Part shown: positions 24,126 through 33,700 of the stretch, in pieces | Layout of the letters: every line of letters begins with the position of its first letter | Position numbering within the stretch: the stretch's first letter is position 1 | From: Paenibacillus sp. FSL R7-0345 | GTDB lineage: Bacteria; Bacillota; Bacilli; Paenibacillales; Paenibacillaceae | Assembly: GCF_038595055.1 (NCBI RefSeq) | Contig: NZ_CP152002.1 | Coordinates: forward strand, 2,772,501 to 2,836,500 | DNA length: 64,000 bases | Direction of reading: 5' to 3' | The notes under the pieces: generated by a model | Told to the model about the DNA's origin: nothing | Seen by the model: the letters and a program-made list of their open reading frames with translations, nothing else | Database searches by the model: none | Position numbers and translations under genes: made by a program

Positions 24126-25829
24126 TTACAGCTCAGGCGGAAACCACAAATGGCGCAGATCCACCCAGCCCTGGCTGTTAAAGGTAACCCCGCGGACAGA
24201 GGGGAGGTAGGCGGTTTCAGCCGGTTTTTCGTACAAAATATGCAGCTGATGCTTCTCGCGCAGGCTGTCCTCAATTTCCCGGAAGCCTGCCGCTCTGGCT
24301 TCATTATCCGGCTCACGGGCGATCAGGCGCAGTCTGCCCTCGATATCTGCCCGTGTCCGCGGCTCCAAATGCTGTACCATAGTAGAGTAGAGGTCGAACA
24401 GCCGCAGCTGCTCATCCTGATCACGTAATAGCGAGAAGACAATCAGGTCGGCCTGCAGGCGCACCGGACCTTTGAATTCTTCCGGAGAAACGGATAATAC
24501 GCGGCAACAATATCCGCAGCCGTTCAGCTTTGCGGCGACCGCTTCGGCATCTCCGGCATACTGCGGAATCGTTGCAATCTGCAGTGCCGTTGCAGCGGCA
24601 TCATTACCTGCACGGACAGTATCAGAATCAACCGGAGACTTGCCAAGCGAATCACTCCCGGCGCTCAGGCAGGCAAGTACATCCGCGCGGATCAGCGGGT
24701 CGCTGAGCGGGCCTTTTTTCTTTGTATTGCAGGTCACGAATTTACGTACCGAATAATCCGAATGAATCCGGCTCCATTCAGCTGAACTGCCGGCGGAAGG
24801 ATTGTGGACGATATGAAATGCTGAGCTTGTCTCTGGTGCAGCTGTAGCGATGTTCCACGGAACATGAAGAATCTCCACCCGGTCCAGGTGGGCCCGGCCC
24901 TGAAAATAATAAGGAAACACCTCCAGCGTGCACAGGTCCTCATTCATCTCCACCAGCTTGAACGGGCCGGTCCCTACGGGTCTGCGTCCGAAGCTGCCGG
25001 CCAAGGCTGTCTCCAGATCACGCGGCACAATTGCCGCCCGGCTGGTACACAGGAAAGGGAGAAACAGCTCGTTCGGCTGCTTCAGCAGGAAACGCACGGT
25101 TCCCGGATTAAGCGCCTTCACTTCCCAAATGTCTTTAAAAATGTTGCTGTACAACATCCGCTGCGAGGTTATCATCATCCGCTCGAATGAAAAGACAACA
25201 TCCTCAGCGGCGAGTACTTTTCCGTGATGGAACAGCACATCCTTGCGCAGATGGAAGGTCCAGACAGTGCGCGGCTCATTGGTATCCCAAGTGTGGGCCA
25301 GGCCGGGGTTAATCCGCTCTTGTCCGCCGCTGCGGGCCACCAGACCGTCAAATATATGGCTGGACACAAAGGACTCCGCCAGCAGATTCATATACAGCGG
25401 GTCCAGATTATGCAGCTGCTGCCTGACCGGAAGCCGCAGCGTATCAATCCGCTTGTCACTGCGCTGCTCGGAGTGATAGCCGAAATAGGCCAGCAGCCAG
25501 CCCTGCAGGGTATCCTGCAGAGAGGAAGAGCGGGCATGCCCGCGGATGCCTTCGACGGCGGTGCGGATGTCGCTGCTGCTGATAGCCTGCATCATGGAGC
25601 TCAGCGCAACCTCTTCGGCTCCCGCGAGGAACTTCAGAGAGGAGCGCCGCCCCCGCCCCCGGCTGGGGGTCCAGCAGATCCAGCCCTGTCCGGCAAGCTT
25701 GTTAATGACATTTAGCGCGTTGCGGTGGGTGCAGCCCAGTGTATGGGCCAGCTCATCCAGGGTAACGGAAGCTTCAGCAGCTCCGCCATGCCGGGAGTGC
25801 AGCTTCAAAAATTGGCTGTGCAGCTTCAT
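24126..25829 (-). CDS. SgrR-like regulator fused to a solute-binding domain
   Basis: A 567-residue cytoplasmic protein. Residues 1-95 are an SgrR-type winged helix (LHSRHGGAAEASVTLDELA, CTHRNALNVINKL, WTPSRGRGRRS). Residues about 150-560 match periplasmic oligopeptide-binding proteins (SBP_bac_5): LDPLYMNLLAESFVSSHIF, RTVWTFHLRKDVLFHHGK and PVGTGPFKL. No signal peptide exists, so the binding domain is an intracellular effector sensor. The family includes E. coli SgrR (sugar-phosphate stress) and Bacillus YhjP-like regulators. The start at 25829 follows GGAGCTGCTGGA. It is divergent from the membrane protein gene at 25942, a possible target. Confidence 0.82.
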   Translation of the reverse strand: MKLHSQFLKLHSRHGGAAEASVTLDELAHTLGCTHRNALNVINKLAGQGWICWTPSRGRGRRSSLKFLAGAEEVALSSMMQAISSSDIRTAVEGIRGHARSSSLQDTLQGWLLAYFGYHSEQRSDKRIDTLRLPVRQQLHNLDPLYMNLLAESFVSSHIFDGLVARSGGQERINPGLAHTWDTNEPRTVWTFHLRKDVLFHHGKVLAAEDVVFSFERMMITSQRMLYSNIFKDIWEVKALNPGTVRFLLKQPNELFLPFLCTSRAAIVPRDLETALAGSFGRRPVGTGPFKLVEMNEDLCTLEVFPYYFQGRAHLDRVEILHVPWNIATAAPETSSAFHIVHNPSAGSSAEWSRIHSDYSVRKFVTCNTKKKGPLSDPLIRADVLACLSAGSDSLGKSPVDSDTVRAGNDAAATALQIATIPQYAGDAEAVAAKLNGCGYCCRVLSVSPEEFKGPVRLQADLIVFSLLRDQDEQLRLFDLYSTMVQHLEPRTRADIEGRLRLIAREPDNEARAAGFREIEDSLREKHQLHILYEKPAETAYLPSVRGVTFNSQGWVDLRHLWFPPEL

Positions 25830-25941
25830 TCCAGCAGCTCCGTTCAATAAAATAGGAAATGAGAAGATTATTTTTTCTCTTTTTCTTCTTATTTTATCAG
25901 CTAGAATCAGGTTAAGAAAGTGAAAACTGGAGGGAGTTCCC

Positions 25942-27450
25942 ATGGAAGAGAAAGTTCCCATTATTCCGAGGTCTGCGCTTTCCGCGCTGGCTGCGGCACT
26001 GCTGCTCGCAATCGTGCACCAGTATTTATTTTATGCACAGAAGCCCGGAGTTTCGTATCCGATTTTTGTCGTCCTGTTCTATTGTTTCATGCTGTACTAT
26101 GCGAGGGAGCAGCTGCGTCCGCTGAAATGGTTCGACTATGTATGGCTGACAGCCATTTTTCTGCTCGCGATGACCTTTATGCTATTTTCCAGCTGGTTTT
26201 TCTTCGGGCTTAATTTCCTGGTGCTTCCGGGGCTGATTCTTTTACATATGACCTATCTGCTCAGCTACCGCCGGCCTTCCTGGAGCGGAATTCAGCTGGT
26301 TGGCGCGGCGCTGGAGCATTTTTTTGCCCAGGGTCCGCGCCACTGGCCTACAGTGTTCACCACAATCCGCAAATCTGGCGGAGAAGGCATGAAAAACGAA
26401 CGTAAACAAGTCTACCTTAAAGTGCTGGCCGGTCTGCTGATTTCCTGTCCGCTGCTGCTGATCGTAGTCTCGCTGCTCTCCTCGGCAGACGGTGTTTTCC
26501 ACCAGATTCTCAACAAATTCCCGGAGCTGCTGGAGCGTATTTCCTTCAGTGAAGGCTTCGGCCGGACGCTGTGGAGTGTGTTGCTGGGAATCGGGTTGTT
26601 CAGCTATTTATGGGGGTTTGTTGCATACAAACGCACAGAACGGCCGGTTATCGTACCGAAGGAAGGGGAACCGCAGATGGAACCCTTCGAGTTCTCTGTT
26701 GATCCGGTAATTGCTACAACCGTCCTGATGGCCGTTAATGCAGTCTATGTGCTGTTTGTAAGTGTCCAGTTCTCCTATCTGTTCGGTGCATGGGAGGGGG
26801 CCTTGCCGACGGGAAGTACGTATGCCGATTATGCGCGGAGCGGATTTTTTGAGCTGATTATGGTGACGTCGATTAATTTCGGCCTGCTCCTGCTGTCTCT
26901 ACTTGCCCTGCCCAAGGCTAAAGCCAGACTGCTCGCTGTCATCCGCGTACTGCTGTATATTCTCGTTCTGTGCTCGGTAGTGATGCTGTATTCGGCCTAC
27001 TCCCGGCTTGCTTTGTATGAACAGGCTTACGGCTATACAGAGATACGTTTTCTCGTGCATGCGTTTATGATCTTCCTGGGGTTGCTGCTGATTCTCGCGG
27101 CTGTGCGTATTAGCAAGAAGGATTTTCCGCTGATAAAATGGTACGTGGCCCTCGGTCTGCTCTCCTATGTTTTCATGAACTATATTGGAATGGACCGGAT
27201 CATTGCCTCGCAAAATATCGCCCGGTATGAGGCCAGCGGAGATATCGATGCCGCTTACTTGAGCGGATTGTCTTGGGAGGCGGTTCCGCTGCTAATTGAT
27301 TTCAGTAAACAGAATGATGATCTGCTCAAGCAGGAGCTTAGCAATAAATGGTCCCAGCGGGGAGAGTCGCAGCAGGCATGGCCGTCTTTTAACGTCTCCC
27401 AACACCGCGGGCAGCAGGCGCTTCAACAATATATAAATGCGTCAAAATAA
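25942..27450 (+). CDS. Polytopic membrane protein, DUF4173 type
   Basis: A 502-residue protein with about eleven hydrophobic helices. The long conserved motif region includes GVSYPIFVVLFY near the N-terminus and YGYTEIRFLVHAFMIFL in the C-terminal half, both hallmarks of DUF4173/DUF4153-related proteins of unknown function. A soluble C-terminal tail of about 100 residues follows, with the DAAYLSGL segment typical of the family. GGAGGGAG upstream supports the ATG at 25942. It is divergent from the SgrR-like regulator and followed by a Crp/Fnr gene 118 bp downstream. Confidence 0.8.
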   Translation: MEEKVPIIPRSALSALAAALLLAIVHQYLFYAQKPGVSYPIFVVLFYCFMLYYAREQLRPLKWFDYVWLTAIFLLAMTFMLFSSWFFFGLNFLVLPGLILLHMTYLLSYRRPSWSGIQLVGAALEHFFAQGPRHWPTVFTTIRKSGGEGMKNERKQVYLKVLAGLLISCPLLLIVVSLLSSADGVFHQILNKFPELLERISFSEGFGRTLWSVLLGIGLFSYLWGFVAYKRTERPVIVPKEGEPQMEPFEFSVDPVIATTVLMAVNAVYVLFVSVQFSYLFGAWEGALPTGSTYADYARSGFFELIMVTSINFGLLLLSLLALPKAKARLLAVIRVLLYILVLCSVVMLYSAYSRLALYEQAYGYTEIRFLVHAFMIFLGLLLILAAVRISKKDFPLIKWYVALGLLSYVFMNYIGMDRIIASQNIARYEASGDIDAAYLSGLSWEAVPLLIDFSKQNDDLLKQELSNKWSQRGESQQAWPSFNVSQHRGQQALQQYINASK

Positions 27451-27568
27451 CCTTGAGACCGGCATCCTTTCGGAATTGTAGAGGGTTGTGTTAAAGTTAG
27501 GGCATCATGCTGGTGCTCCTGTGCGGAGCATAACCTTGTACAACGGCAAGTTTCAAGGAGGAAATACA

Positions 27569-28267
27569 ATGCAGTCTATCATTGACCCGGAAGCTGTCCG
27601 GCAGCTTGCAGAAAGAAACGGTCTGGGTAAAATATTCAGCAGCGCTGACATTGCAGCGATGGAGCTGCGGCGCTACGGGGACGGTGATGTCATCTGCTCC
27701 GTCGGCGACCGGCTGGAAAGCATGTTCATTCTGATGGAGGGCAAGCTGAAGATTCATACGCTTTTGCCTAATGGAAAGTCAATGCTGGTGCGGTTCGCCA
27801 GGCCGATGTCCGTGATCGGGGATGTAGAGCTGCTGCGGCAATATCCGGTCAAAAATGAAGTGGTGGCTGTCGGCAGCAGCCTATTGCTCGTAGCCTCGCG
27901 GAAGATGCTGCTGAGGGAGCTGGAGGAGAATACGGCGCTGCTGCGCTTTCTGATGGGGGAGCTGAGCCACAAAATGTACACCCTCGGCCAGACCTCAGCG
28001 CTGAACCTGCTCTATCCGGTGGAGAACCGGTTTGCCAGCTACCTGATGTCCCTGTTCGAGGAGACCGTTGGCGGTCAGCGGGTCGAGGAGATCCGTACCT
28101 CCAGCCTGACCGAGACAGCGGATCTGCTTGGTACCAGCTACCGGCACCTGAACCGGATCGTCCGGCGCTTCATCGACGAAGGGATTATTGAGCGCAAACG
28201 CGGCAGGCTGAGCGTGCTGGATCAGACCCGGCTGGCCCAGCTGGCCAACGGGAATTTATACGAATAG
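27569..28267 (+). CDS. Crp/Fnr-family regulator, YeiL-like
   Basis: A 232-residue transcription regulator. A cyclic-nucleotide-binding-like beta-barrel (residues 25-135) includes GDVICSVGDRLESMFILMEGKLKI. A dimer helix and a winged helix-turn-helix (ETADLLGTSYRHLNRIVRRF) follow. It lacks the N-terminal Cys cluster of Fnr, and the cAMP pocket Arg/Glu set is not obvious, so the ligand is unknown. The overall layout fits the YeiL subgroup. The ATG at 27569 follows AAGGAGGAAATACA. A strong terminator follows. Confidence 0.83.
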   Translation: MQSIIDPEAVRQLAERNGLGKIFSSADIAAMELRRYGDGDVICSVGDRLESMFILMEGKLKIHTLLPNGKSMLVRFARPMSVIGDVELLRQYPVKNEVVAVGSSLLLVASRKMLLRELEENTALLRFLMGELSHKMYTLGQTSALNLLYPVENRFASYLMSLFEETVGGQRVEEIRTSSLTETADLLGTSYRHLNRIVRRFIDEGIIERKRGRLSVLDQTRLAQLANGNLYE

Positions 28268-28291
28268 ATTTTGAAAGACTATGTATAAAAG

Positions 28292-28336
28292 AAGACCGCT
28301 ATTTCCGGCATCTGGCCGGATATAGCGGTCTTTTTT
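28292..28336 (+). terminator. Intrinsic terminator of the Crp/Fnr gene
   Basis: AAGACCGCTAT and ATAGCGGTCTT, with an inner CCGG/CCGG stem, run into TTTTTT. Confidence 0.88.
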
Positions 28337-28393
28337 GCGCGTGCCGCCGGACGCTCCGTTCGTTCAGCTAACGTTCAGTCCACACTCAGGCCT

Positions 28394-28414
28394 ATTTAAG
28401 GCTCATTTAAGGCT
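28394..28414 (+). repeat. 11-bp-phased direct repeat upstream of the chemoreceptor
   Basis: ATTTAAGGCT occurs at 28394 and again at 28405. Identical decamers one helical turn apart are compatible with a response-regulator site. No promoter elements could be fixed in the 165 bp to the gene. Confidence 0.4.
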
Positions 28415-28578
28415 AGGCATGTAGGATAAAGGGCATAGGAAATGTCTGGACACATACTAGCGGTGATAAGGACATTAGGCTGAAAGACTGGAGGATATGC
28501 ACTGGGGCAGTGGTGAGGAAGTACATAAGGTTCAAATGGTTTGAGCAAAAAAGATTACATAATGGGGAGGCAACATTT

Positions 28579-30276
28579 ATGTTAAGAGGAATTAGGGCAA
28601 AAATTCTGATGGGTTTTGCAGCCGTTATCATTGTTTTTATAGTCGCGATTGCCGGCAATACGCTGTTTCAGGGCAAGGCAACGATGCAGACGGAGCAGAT
28701 TAACCGCAATTACAGCAAGCTGAATCTGGTACAGCAGTTAACGGATAAGATCCGTACAGCTGACGGGCTTGCCGCCAGATATGTAATGAGCAATACCGAG
28801 GGGGAGCGGACAACCTATCTGACTTCCTACGAAGCTATCATCCCTGAGATTACTGCAGCGATTACAGAGCTCCAGAATGCCGGGCTGAATGAAGCCGAGC
28901 TTTCCGGGATAACTAAGCTTCAAGGGGAATGGAGCAACTATTTGACGGTGCTGGAGGATGCCTTCGCGTTGGCTAAGGCAGGAGATTTCCCGGGTGCGCA
29001 AAAGGAGTTCACGAACCTCTCGCTCGATACGATTATTGATTCGCAGCTTGTGTTCGAGGACGTATTGAACAAAGAAATCACAGCGGCGCAGAGCCAGGCA
29101 GCCTCACACCGCGGTTCAGCAATGGGCATCAGCCTTGGATTAACAGGTCTGTCAGTGCTGCTGGCTGCGCTGATTGCCCTGCTCCTGTCAGGACGGATTC
29201 TGAAGCCGATCCGTGATGTAAACAGCCAGCTGCAGGAAATAGCCGACGGCAGGGCAGATCTGACCCGCAAGCTTACGGTCCGCACCAGGGATGAGATCGG
29301 GCAGCTGGCGTTGACCTTTAACCAGATGACCGGCAATCTGGGGAATATCATCGGGCAAGTGAGCAAATCGGCAGACAGCCTGGCAGCTTCTTCTTCACAG
29401 CTGACCGCTGACAGCGGAATGACAGCAGCTGTGACTGAAAAAATCGCCGGAATCATGGGCAGCGTAGCCTCCGGAACGGACAAACAGATGACCGATCTGC
29501 AGACCAATATGACAACCATACTGGAGATGTCCGCAGCGATTCAGCAGATTGCAGCAAGTGTGCAGGATATTTCAGACGCTTCAGTCCGCTCGGCTGATTA
29601 TGCCCTTACCGGGGATAAGTCGCTGCAGGCTGCGGTACACCAGATGGCTTCGATTAATGATTCCATACAATCATTGTCCGGACAGGTTCTCGGATTTGTG
29701 AACCGTTCGCAGGAAATCGGCAGCATTGTCGAGGTTATCAAAGGCATTGCCTCACAAACCAACCTGCTTGCCCTCAATGCGGCGATTGAAGCGGCGCGGG
29801 CCGGAGAGCAGGGCAGAGGGTTTGCTGTAGTGGCTGACCAGGTCCGCAAGCTGGCTGAACAGTCTGGCGAATCAGCCGATCTGATTGCCAAAGTGGCCGC
29901 GGGTATCCAAAATGATGCCGAGAGCGCCGTCAAAACAATGAAGACCAGCATCAGCGAGGTTCAAGGCGGAACAGGTATTATCGAAAATGCCGGCAATGCC
30001 TTCGGTGAAATCCGTATCTCCATCGATTCACTGGCCGGACAGGTGCAGGAGGTCTCCGGTGCAGTCGAGGAAATTACGGCTGCTACCGATGAGATTGTCG
30101 AGTCCCTCCGCAAGGTGACGGAAATCTCAGAGACAACCGCCTCCAGTACACAGCATGTCTCCGCCGCTTCCCAGGAGCAGATGGCTTCCGTAGAACAGAT
30201 TGCTTCCTCTGCCGGAACGCTTAGTACGATGGCTCAGGGTTTACAGGGGCTGGTGGCCAGATTCAATGTAGCGTGA
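28579..30276 (+). CDS. Methyl-accepting chemotaxis protein
   Basis: A 565-residue chemoreceptor. A first membrane helix (about 8-30) and a second (about 190-212) flank a four-helix-bundle periplasmic-type sensor of about 150 residues. A HAMP domain (about 212-265) leads to the coiled-coil signalling domain. The hairpin tip is canonical: [18 protein letters not shown] then [17 protein letters not shown], which binds CheA and CheW. Glu/Gln pairs on both sides are candidate methylation sites. The ligand is unknown. GGGGAGG supports the ATG at 28579; an upstream in-frame start at 28510 lacks support. Confidence 0.9.
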   Translation: MLRGIRAKILMGFAAVIIVFIVAIAGNTLFQGKATMQTEQINRNYSKLNLVQQLTDKIRTADGLAARYVMSNTEGERTTYLTSYEAIIPEITAAITELQNAGLNEAELSGITKLQGEWSNYLTVLEDAFALAKAGDFPGAQKEFTNLSLDTIIDSQLVFEDVLNKEITAAQSQAASHRGSAMGISLGLTGLSVLLAALIALLLSGRILKPIRDVNSQLQEIADGRADLTRKLTVRTRDEIGQLALTFNQMTGNLGNIIGQVSKSADSLAASSSQLTADSGMTAAVTEKIAGIMGSVASGTDKQMTDLQTNMTTILEMSAAIQQIAASVQDISDASVRSADYALTGDKSLQAAVHQMASINDSIQSLSGQVLGFVNRSQEIGSIVEVIKGIASQTNLLALNAAIEAARAGEQGRGFAVVADQVRKLAEQSGESADLIAKVAAGIQNDAESAVKTMKTSISEVQGGTGIIENAGNAFGEIRISIDSLAGQVQEVSGAVEEITAATDEIVESLRKVTEISETTASSTQHVSAASQEQMASVEQIASSAGTLSTMAQGLQGLVARFNVA

Positions 30277-30348
30277 AGCAGTGCAGAGGCTACTATTTGA
30301 AAAAGATCACATTCAAAGAGAGAGCTTCAGCGGGCTCTTGTGACCACA

Positions 30349-30380
30349 GGCCTCTGCCGGCAAAGGCAGGGGTCTTTCTA
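30349..30380 (+). terminator. Intrinsic terminator of the chemoreceptor gene
   Basis: GGCCTCTGCC and GGCAGGGGTC pair with a GGCAAA loop, followed by TTTCT. A smaller hairpin (AGAGC/GCTCT) precedes it. Confidence 0.6.
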
Positions 30381-30726
30381 TTGCCGTTCTTTTTTGGGGT
30401 AAAGGACCCTTCACGCGGCAAAAAGAATTCCATCCAGGTACGTTATTTTGCACATACTCCGCATAGAATCGGTCATCGATAACGGCCCGGCTATACCTTA
30501 TATTATTACCATAATTAGTTAGCTGATAGCCTCACCATAAGTTCGGTCTGCCGATCCTGCGACTGCGGTTTGTGTTCTGCATTTATACGCAAGGGGCTAA
30601 CCGTTCTTTTTGTTGTGTGCCTGCATGGTCTGAAGCAATTGCAATGACAGTCAGAGGGGATACGCAGCACCTTGAGGAATAAGGATTTACAGCTGACCCG
30701 GGAGGGGATAGGGCAAGGAATAAATT
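30381..30726. other. Long 5' region of the glucanase gene without recognised features
   Basis: About 345 bp between the chemoreceptor terminator and the cre-like site. No ORF with a ribosome site, repeat element or clear promoter was identified. The promoter of the glucanase gene must lie in or near its 3' end. Confidence 0.4.
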
Positions 30727-30740
30727 TGTAAGCGCATACT
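30727..30740 (+). promoter_or_regulatory. cre-like CcpA site
   Basis: TGTAAGCGCATACT matches the catabolite-responsive consensus TGWAANCGNTNWCA at 10 of the 11 or so informative positions up to the last bases. It lies 40 bp upstream of a secreted polysaccharidase gene, a usual place for carbon catabolite control. Confidence 0.45.
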
Positions 30741-30779
30741 TTTTAATCAATACCATCAATTTACAGGAGGCGGCTGAAC

Positions 30780-33700
30780 ATGTTTACCGGAACCAGGACT
30801 GGTGCTAAAAGGTCAATGTGGATATATATCCTGATTACTCTGCTGATTACGGGCCAGATGGGGATTTTTCCGAAGGTAAGCGCTGCGGCGGGGAATCTGG
30901 CCCAGGGCAAGAGCATTACCGCAAGCTCGGTCGGTGATGTCTACACGGCGGTGAATGCAAATGACGGCAATCAGGGAACGTACTGGGAGAGCGCCAGCAA
31001 TGCTTTTCCGCAATGGATTAAGGTGGATCTTGCAGCTAACAGCAGTGTTAATCAGGTTGTGCTGATGCTGCCGGCAGGCTGGGAGAGCAGAACGCAGACG
31101 TTGTCCGTGCAGGGCAGCACCAATGACTCTGCATACAGCAATCTTGCCGCATCTTCAAGCTATGTGTTTAATCCGGCGGCGGGCGGCAATACAGTAACGA
31201 TTAATTTTACTGCTGCTACTGTCAGGTATATTAAAATCAATTTCACTGCCAATACCGGCTGGCCGGCAGCCCAGATATCTGAGCTGGAGGTGTACGGCAG
31301 TAATGTGACCACACCGGGAACGTATGAGGCAGAGGCGGCTGCTTTAAGCGGCGGTGCCAAGACCAATACCGACCACAGCGGGTATACGGGCAGCGCTTTT
31401 GTTGACGGTTACTTAGCGCAGGGAGCTTCCACCGCTTTCACGGTTACTGCAGGAGGAGCAGGAAATTACGATGCTTCCCTCCGGTATGCAAATGCCTCAG
31501 GCAGCTCCAAGACAATCAGCATCTACGTCAATGGTACGAAAATCAGACAGACTCAGCTCCCCAATCTGGCAAACTGGGATACCTGGGGAGTCAGAAGTGA
31601 GACATTGACACTAAACGCCGGGACGAACACGATTGCCTACAAATATGACGCGGCTGACAGCGGAAATGTGAATCTGGACCAGCTGGTGCTTACTGTCTCA
31701 TCTGCTCCAACAGCCAGTCCGACAGCAGCCCCTACAATTGCACCGACTACGGTTCCGACTGTGACACCAACAACTGCTCCAACGCCGTCTCCGACAGTAG
31801 CTCCTACAACGGCTCCCACGCCAACGGCAACCGTTACTCCGGCCCCGACGGCTACGCCTACTACAGTTCCCTCCTCCAATCTGGCCATTGGTAAAGCCGT
31901 TAATGCCTCATCCTCTGTCTTTACCTTTGTCCCGGCTAATGCCAATGACGGCGATGTGACCACTTATTGGGAAGGCGCAGGCGGAAGCTATCCGAATACA
32001 CTCAGTGTGAACCTTGGCGCGAACGCCAATATCACCTCAGTCGTTGTGAAGCTGAATCCTGCTTCTGCCTGGGCAACCCGCACACAAACGATAGAGGTGC
32101 TGGGCCGTAACCAGAACAACGCGTCATTCTCCACAATCGTACCGTCAGCAGCCTATACCTTCAACCCTTCCACCGGCAATTCGGTGACCATTCCTGTTAC
32201 CGCTACGGCCAGCGAGCTGCAGCTGAAGTTTACGGCCAATACCGGCTCAAGCGCCGGCCAGGTTGCGGAGTTCCAGATCTTTGGAACACCGGCAGCCAAT
32301 CCGGATCTGACAATAACGGCACTGTCCTGGAATCCGGCTGCTCCGGTTGAGACAGATACTATAACACTCAGTGCTGTAGTCAAAAACACAGGTACTGCGG
32401 CGTCCGCAGCAACGAATGTGAACTTCTACCTGGGAACAACACTTGCAGGCACTGCGCAGGCGGGAACACTTGCAGCCGGTGCTTCAGGCAATGTATCGCT
32501 GAATATCGGGGCGAAGGATGCAGGGACTTATGCGGTGAGCGCCAAGGTAGACGAAAATAACACGGTAATCGAGCTTAATGAATCCAATAACAGTTATACA
32601 AGCCCGTCTTCATTGACCGTCGTACCCGTGTCCAGCTCCGATCTGGTTACCGGAGCGGTCAGCTGGTCACCGGGAAATCCGGCCGGAGGCAATATCATTA
32701 CCTTTACGGCAGCGATTAAAAACCAGGGGACAGCAGCATCGGCGGGCGGCGCACATAATATTACACTGACTCTGACGGATGCTTCGACGAATGCAGTCAT
32801 CAAAACGCTGACTGGCTCCTATGGCGGTGTCATCAACAGCGGAGTCACCACAGCACCTGTTACTCTGGGCACCTGGACTGCGGTGAACGGAAAATATAAC
32901 GTAAAAACACAAATTGCCGTTGACGGAAATGAGCTGCCAGTCAAGCAGGCCAACAACACCGAGACACGCCCGCTGTTCATCGGCCGCGGAGCGAATATGC
33001 CATATGACATGTATGAAGCAGAGGATGGTGTCACCGGCGGCGGTGCAGTCAAGCTGGCCGCAAACCGCAATATCGGCGATCTGGCCGGCGAAGCGTCCGG
33101 CAGAAGAGCGGTAACGCTGAATACAACCGGCAGCTATGTGGAATTCACAACCAGAGCCAGCACCAATACACTGGTTACCCGGTTCTCGATTCCCGATTCA
33201 GCCAGCGGCGACGGCATCAATTCAACATTAAACATTTATGTTAACGGTGTATTTACCAAGGCCATTAATCTGACTTCCAAATATGCCTGGCTGTACGGCT
33301 CCGAAACCAGTCCGGGTAACTTACCAGGTGCAGGCTCGCCGCGCCATATTTACGATGAGGCGAATATTATGTTTGACAACACCATCCCGGCCGGCAGCAC
33401 GATCCGTCTGCAGAAGGACGCTGCCAATACCTCACAGTATGCCATCGACTTTATCAGTCTGGAGCAGGTAACGCCAATAGCAAATCCTGATCCGTCCAAG
33501 TACGCTGTACCAGCCGGCTTCACCCATCAGGATGTACAGAATGCCCTGGACAAAGTGCGCATGGATACAACCGGCAAGCTTGAAGGGGTGTATCTGCCTG
33601 CAGGCAATTATGAGACATCCAACAAGTTCCAGGTGTACGGCAAAGCGGTTAAGGTAGTCGGAGCCGGCCCGTGGTATACCCGGTTTTATGCCCCGGCCAG

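Noticed and set aside
30273..30482. Short plus-strand frame after the chemoreceptor
   Set aside because: It runs through the terminator hairpin and has no ribosome site.
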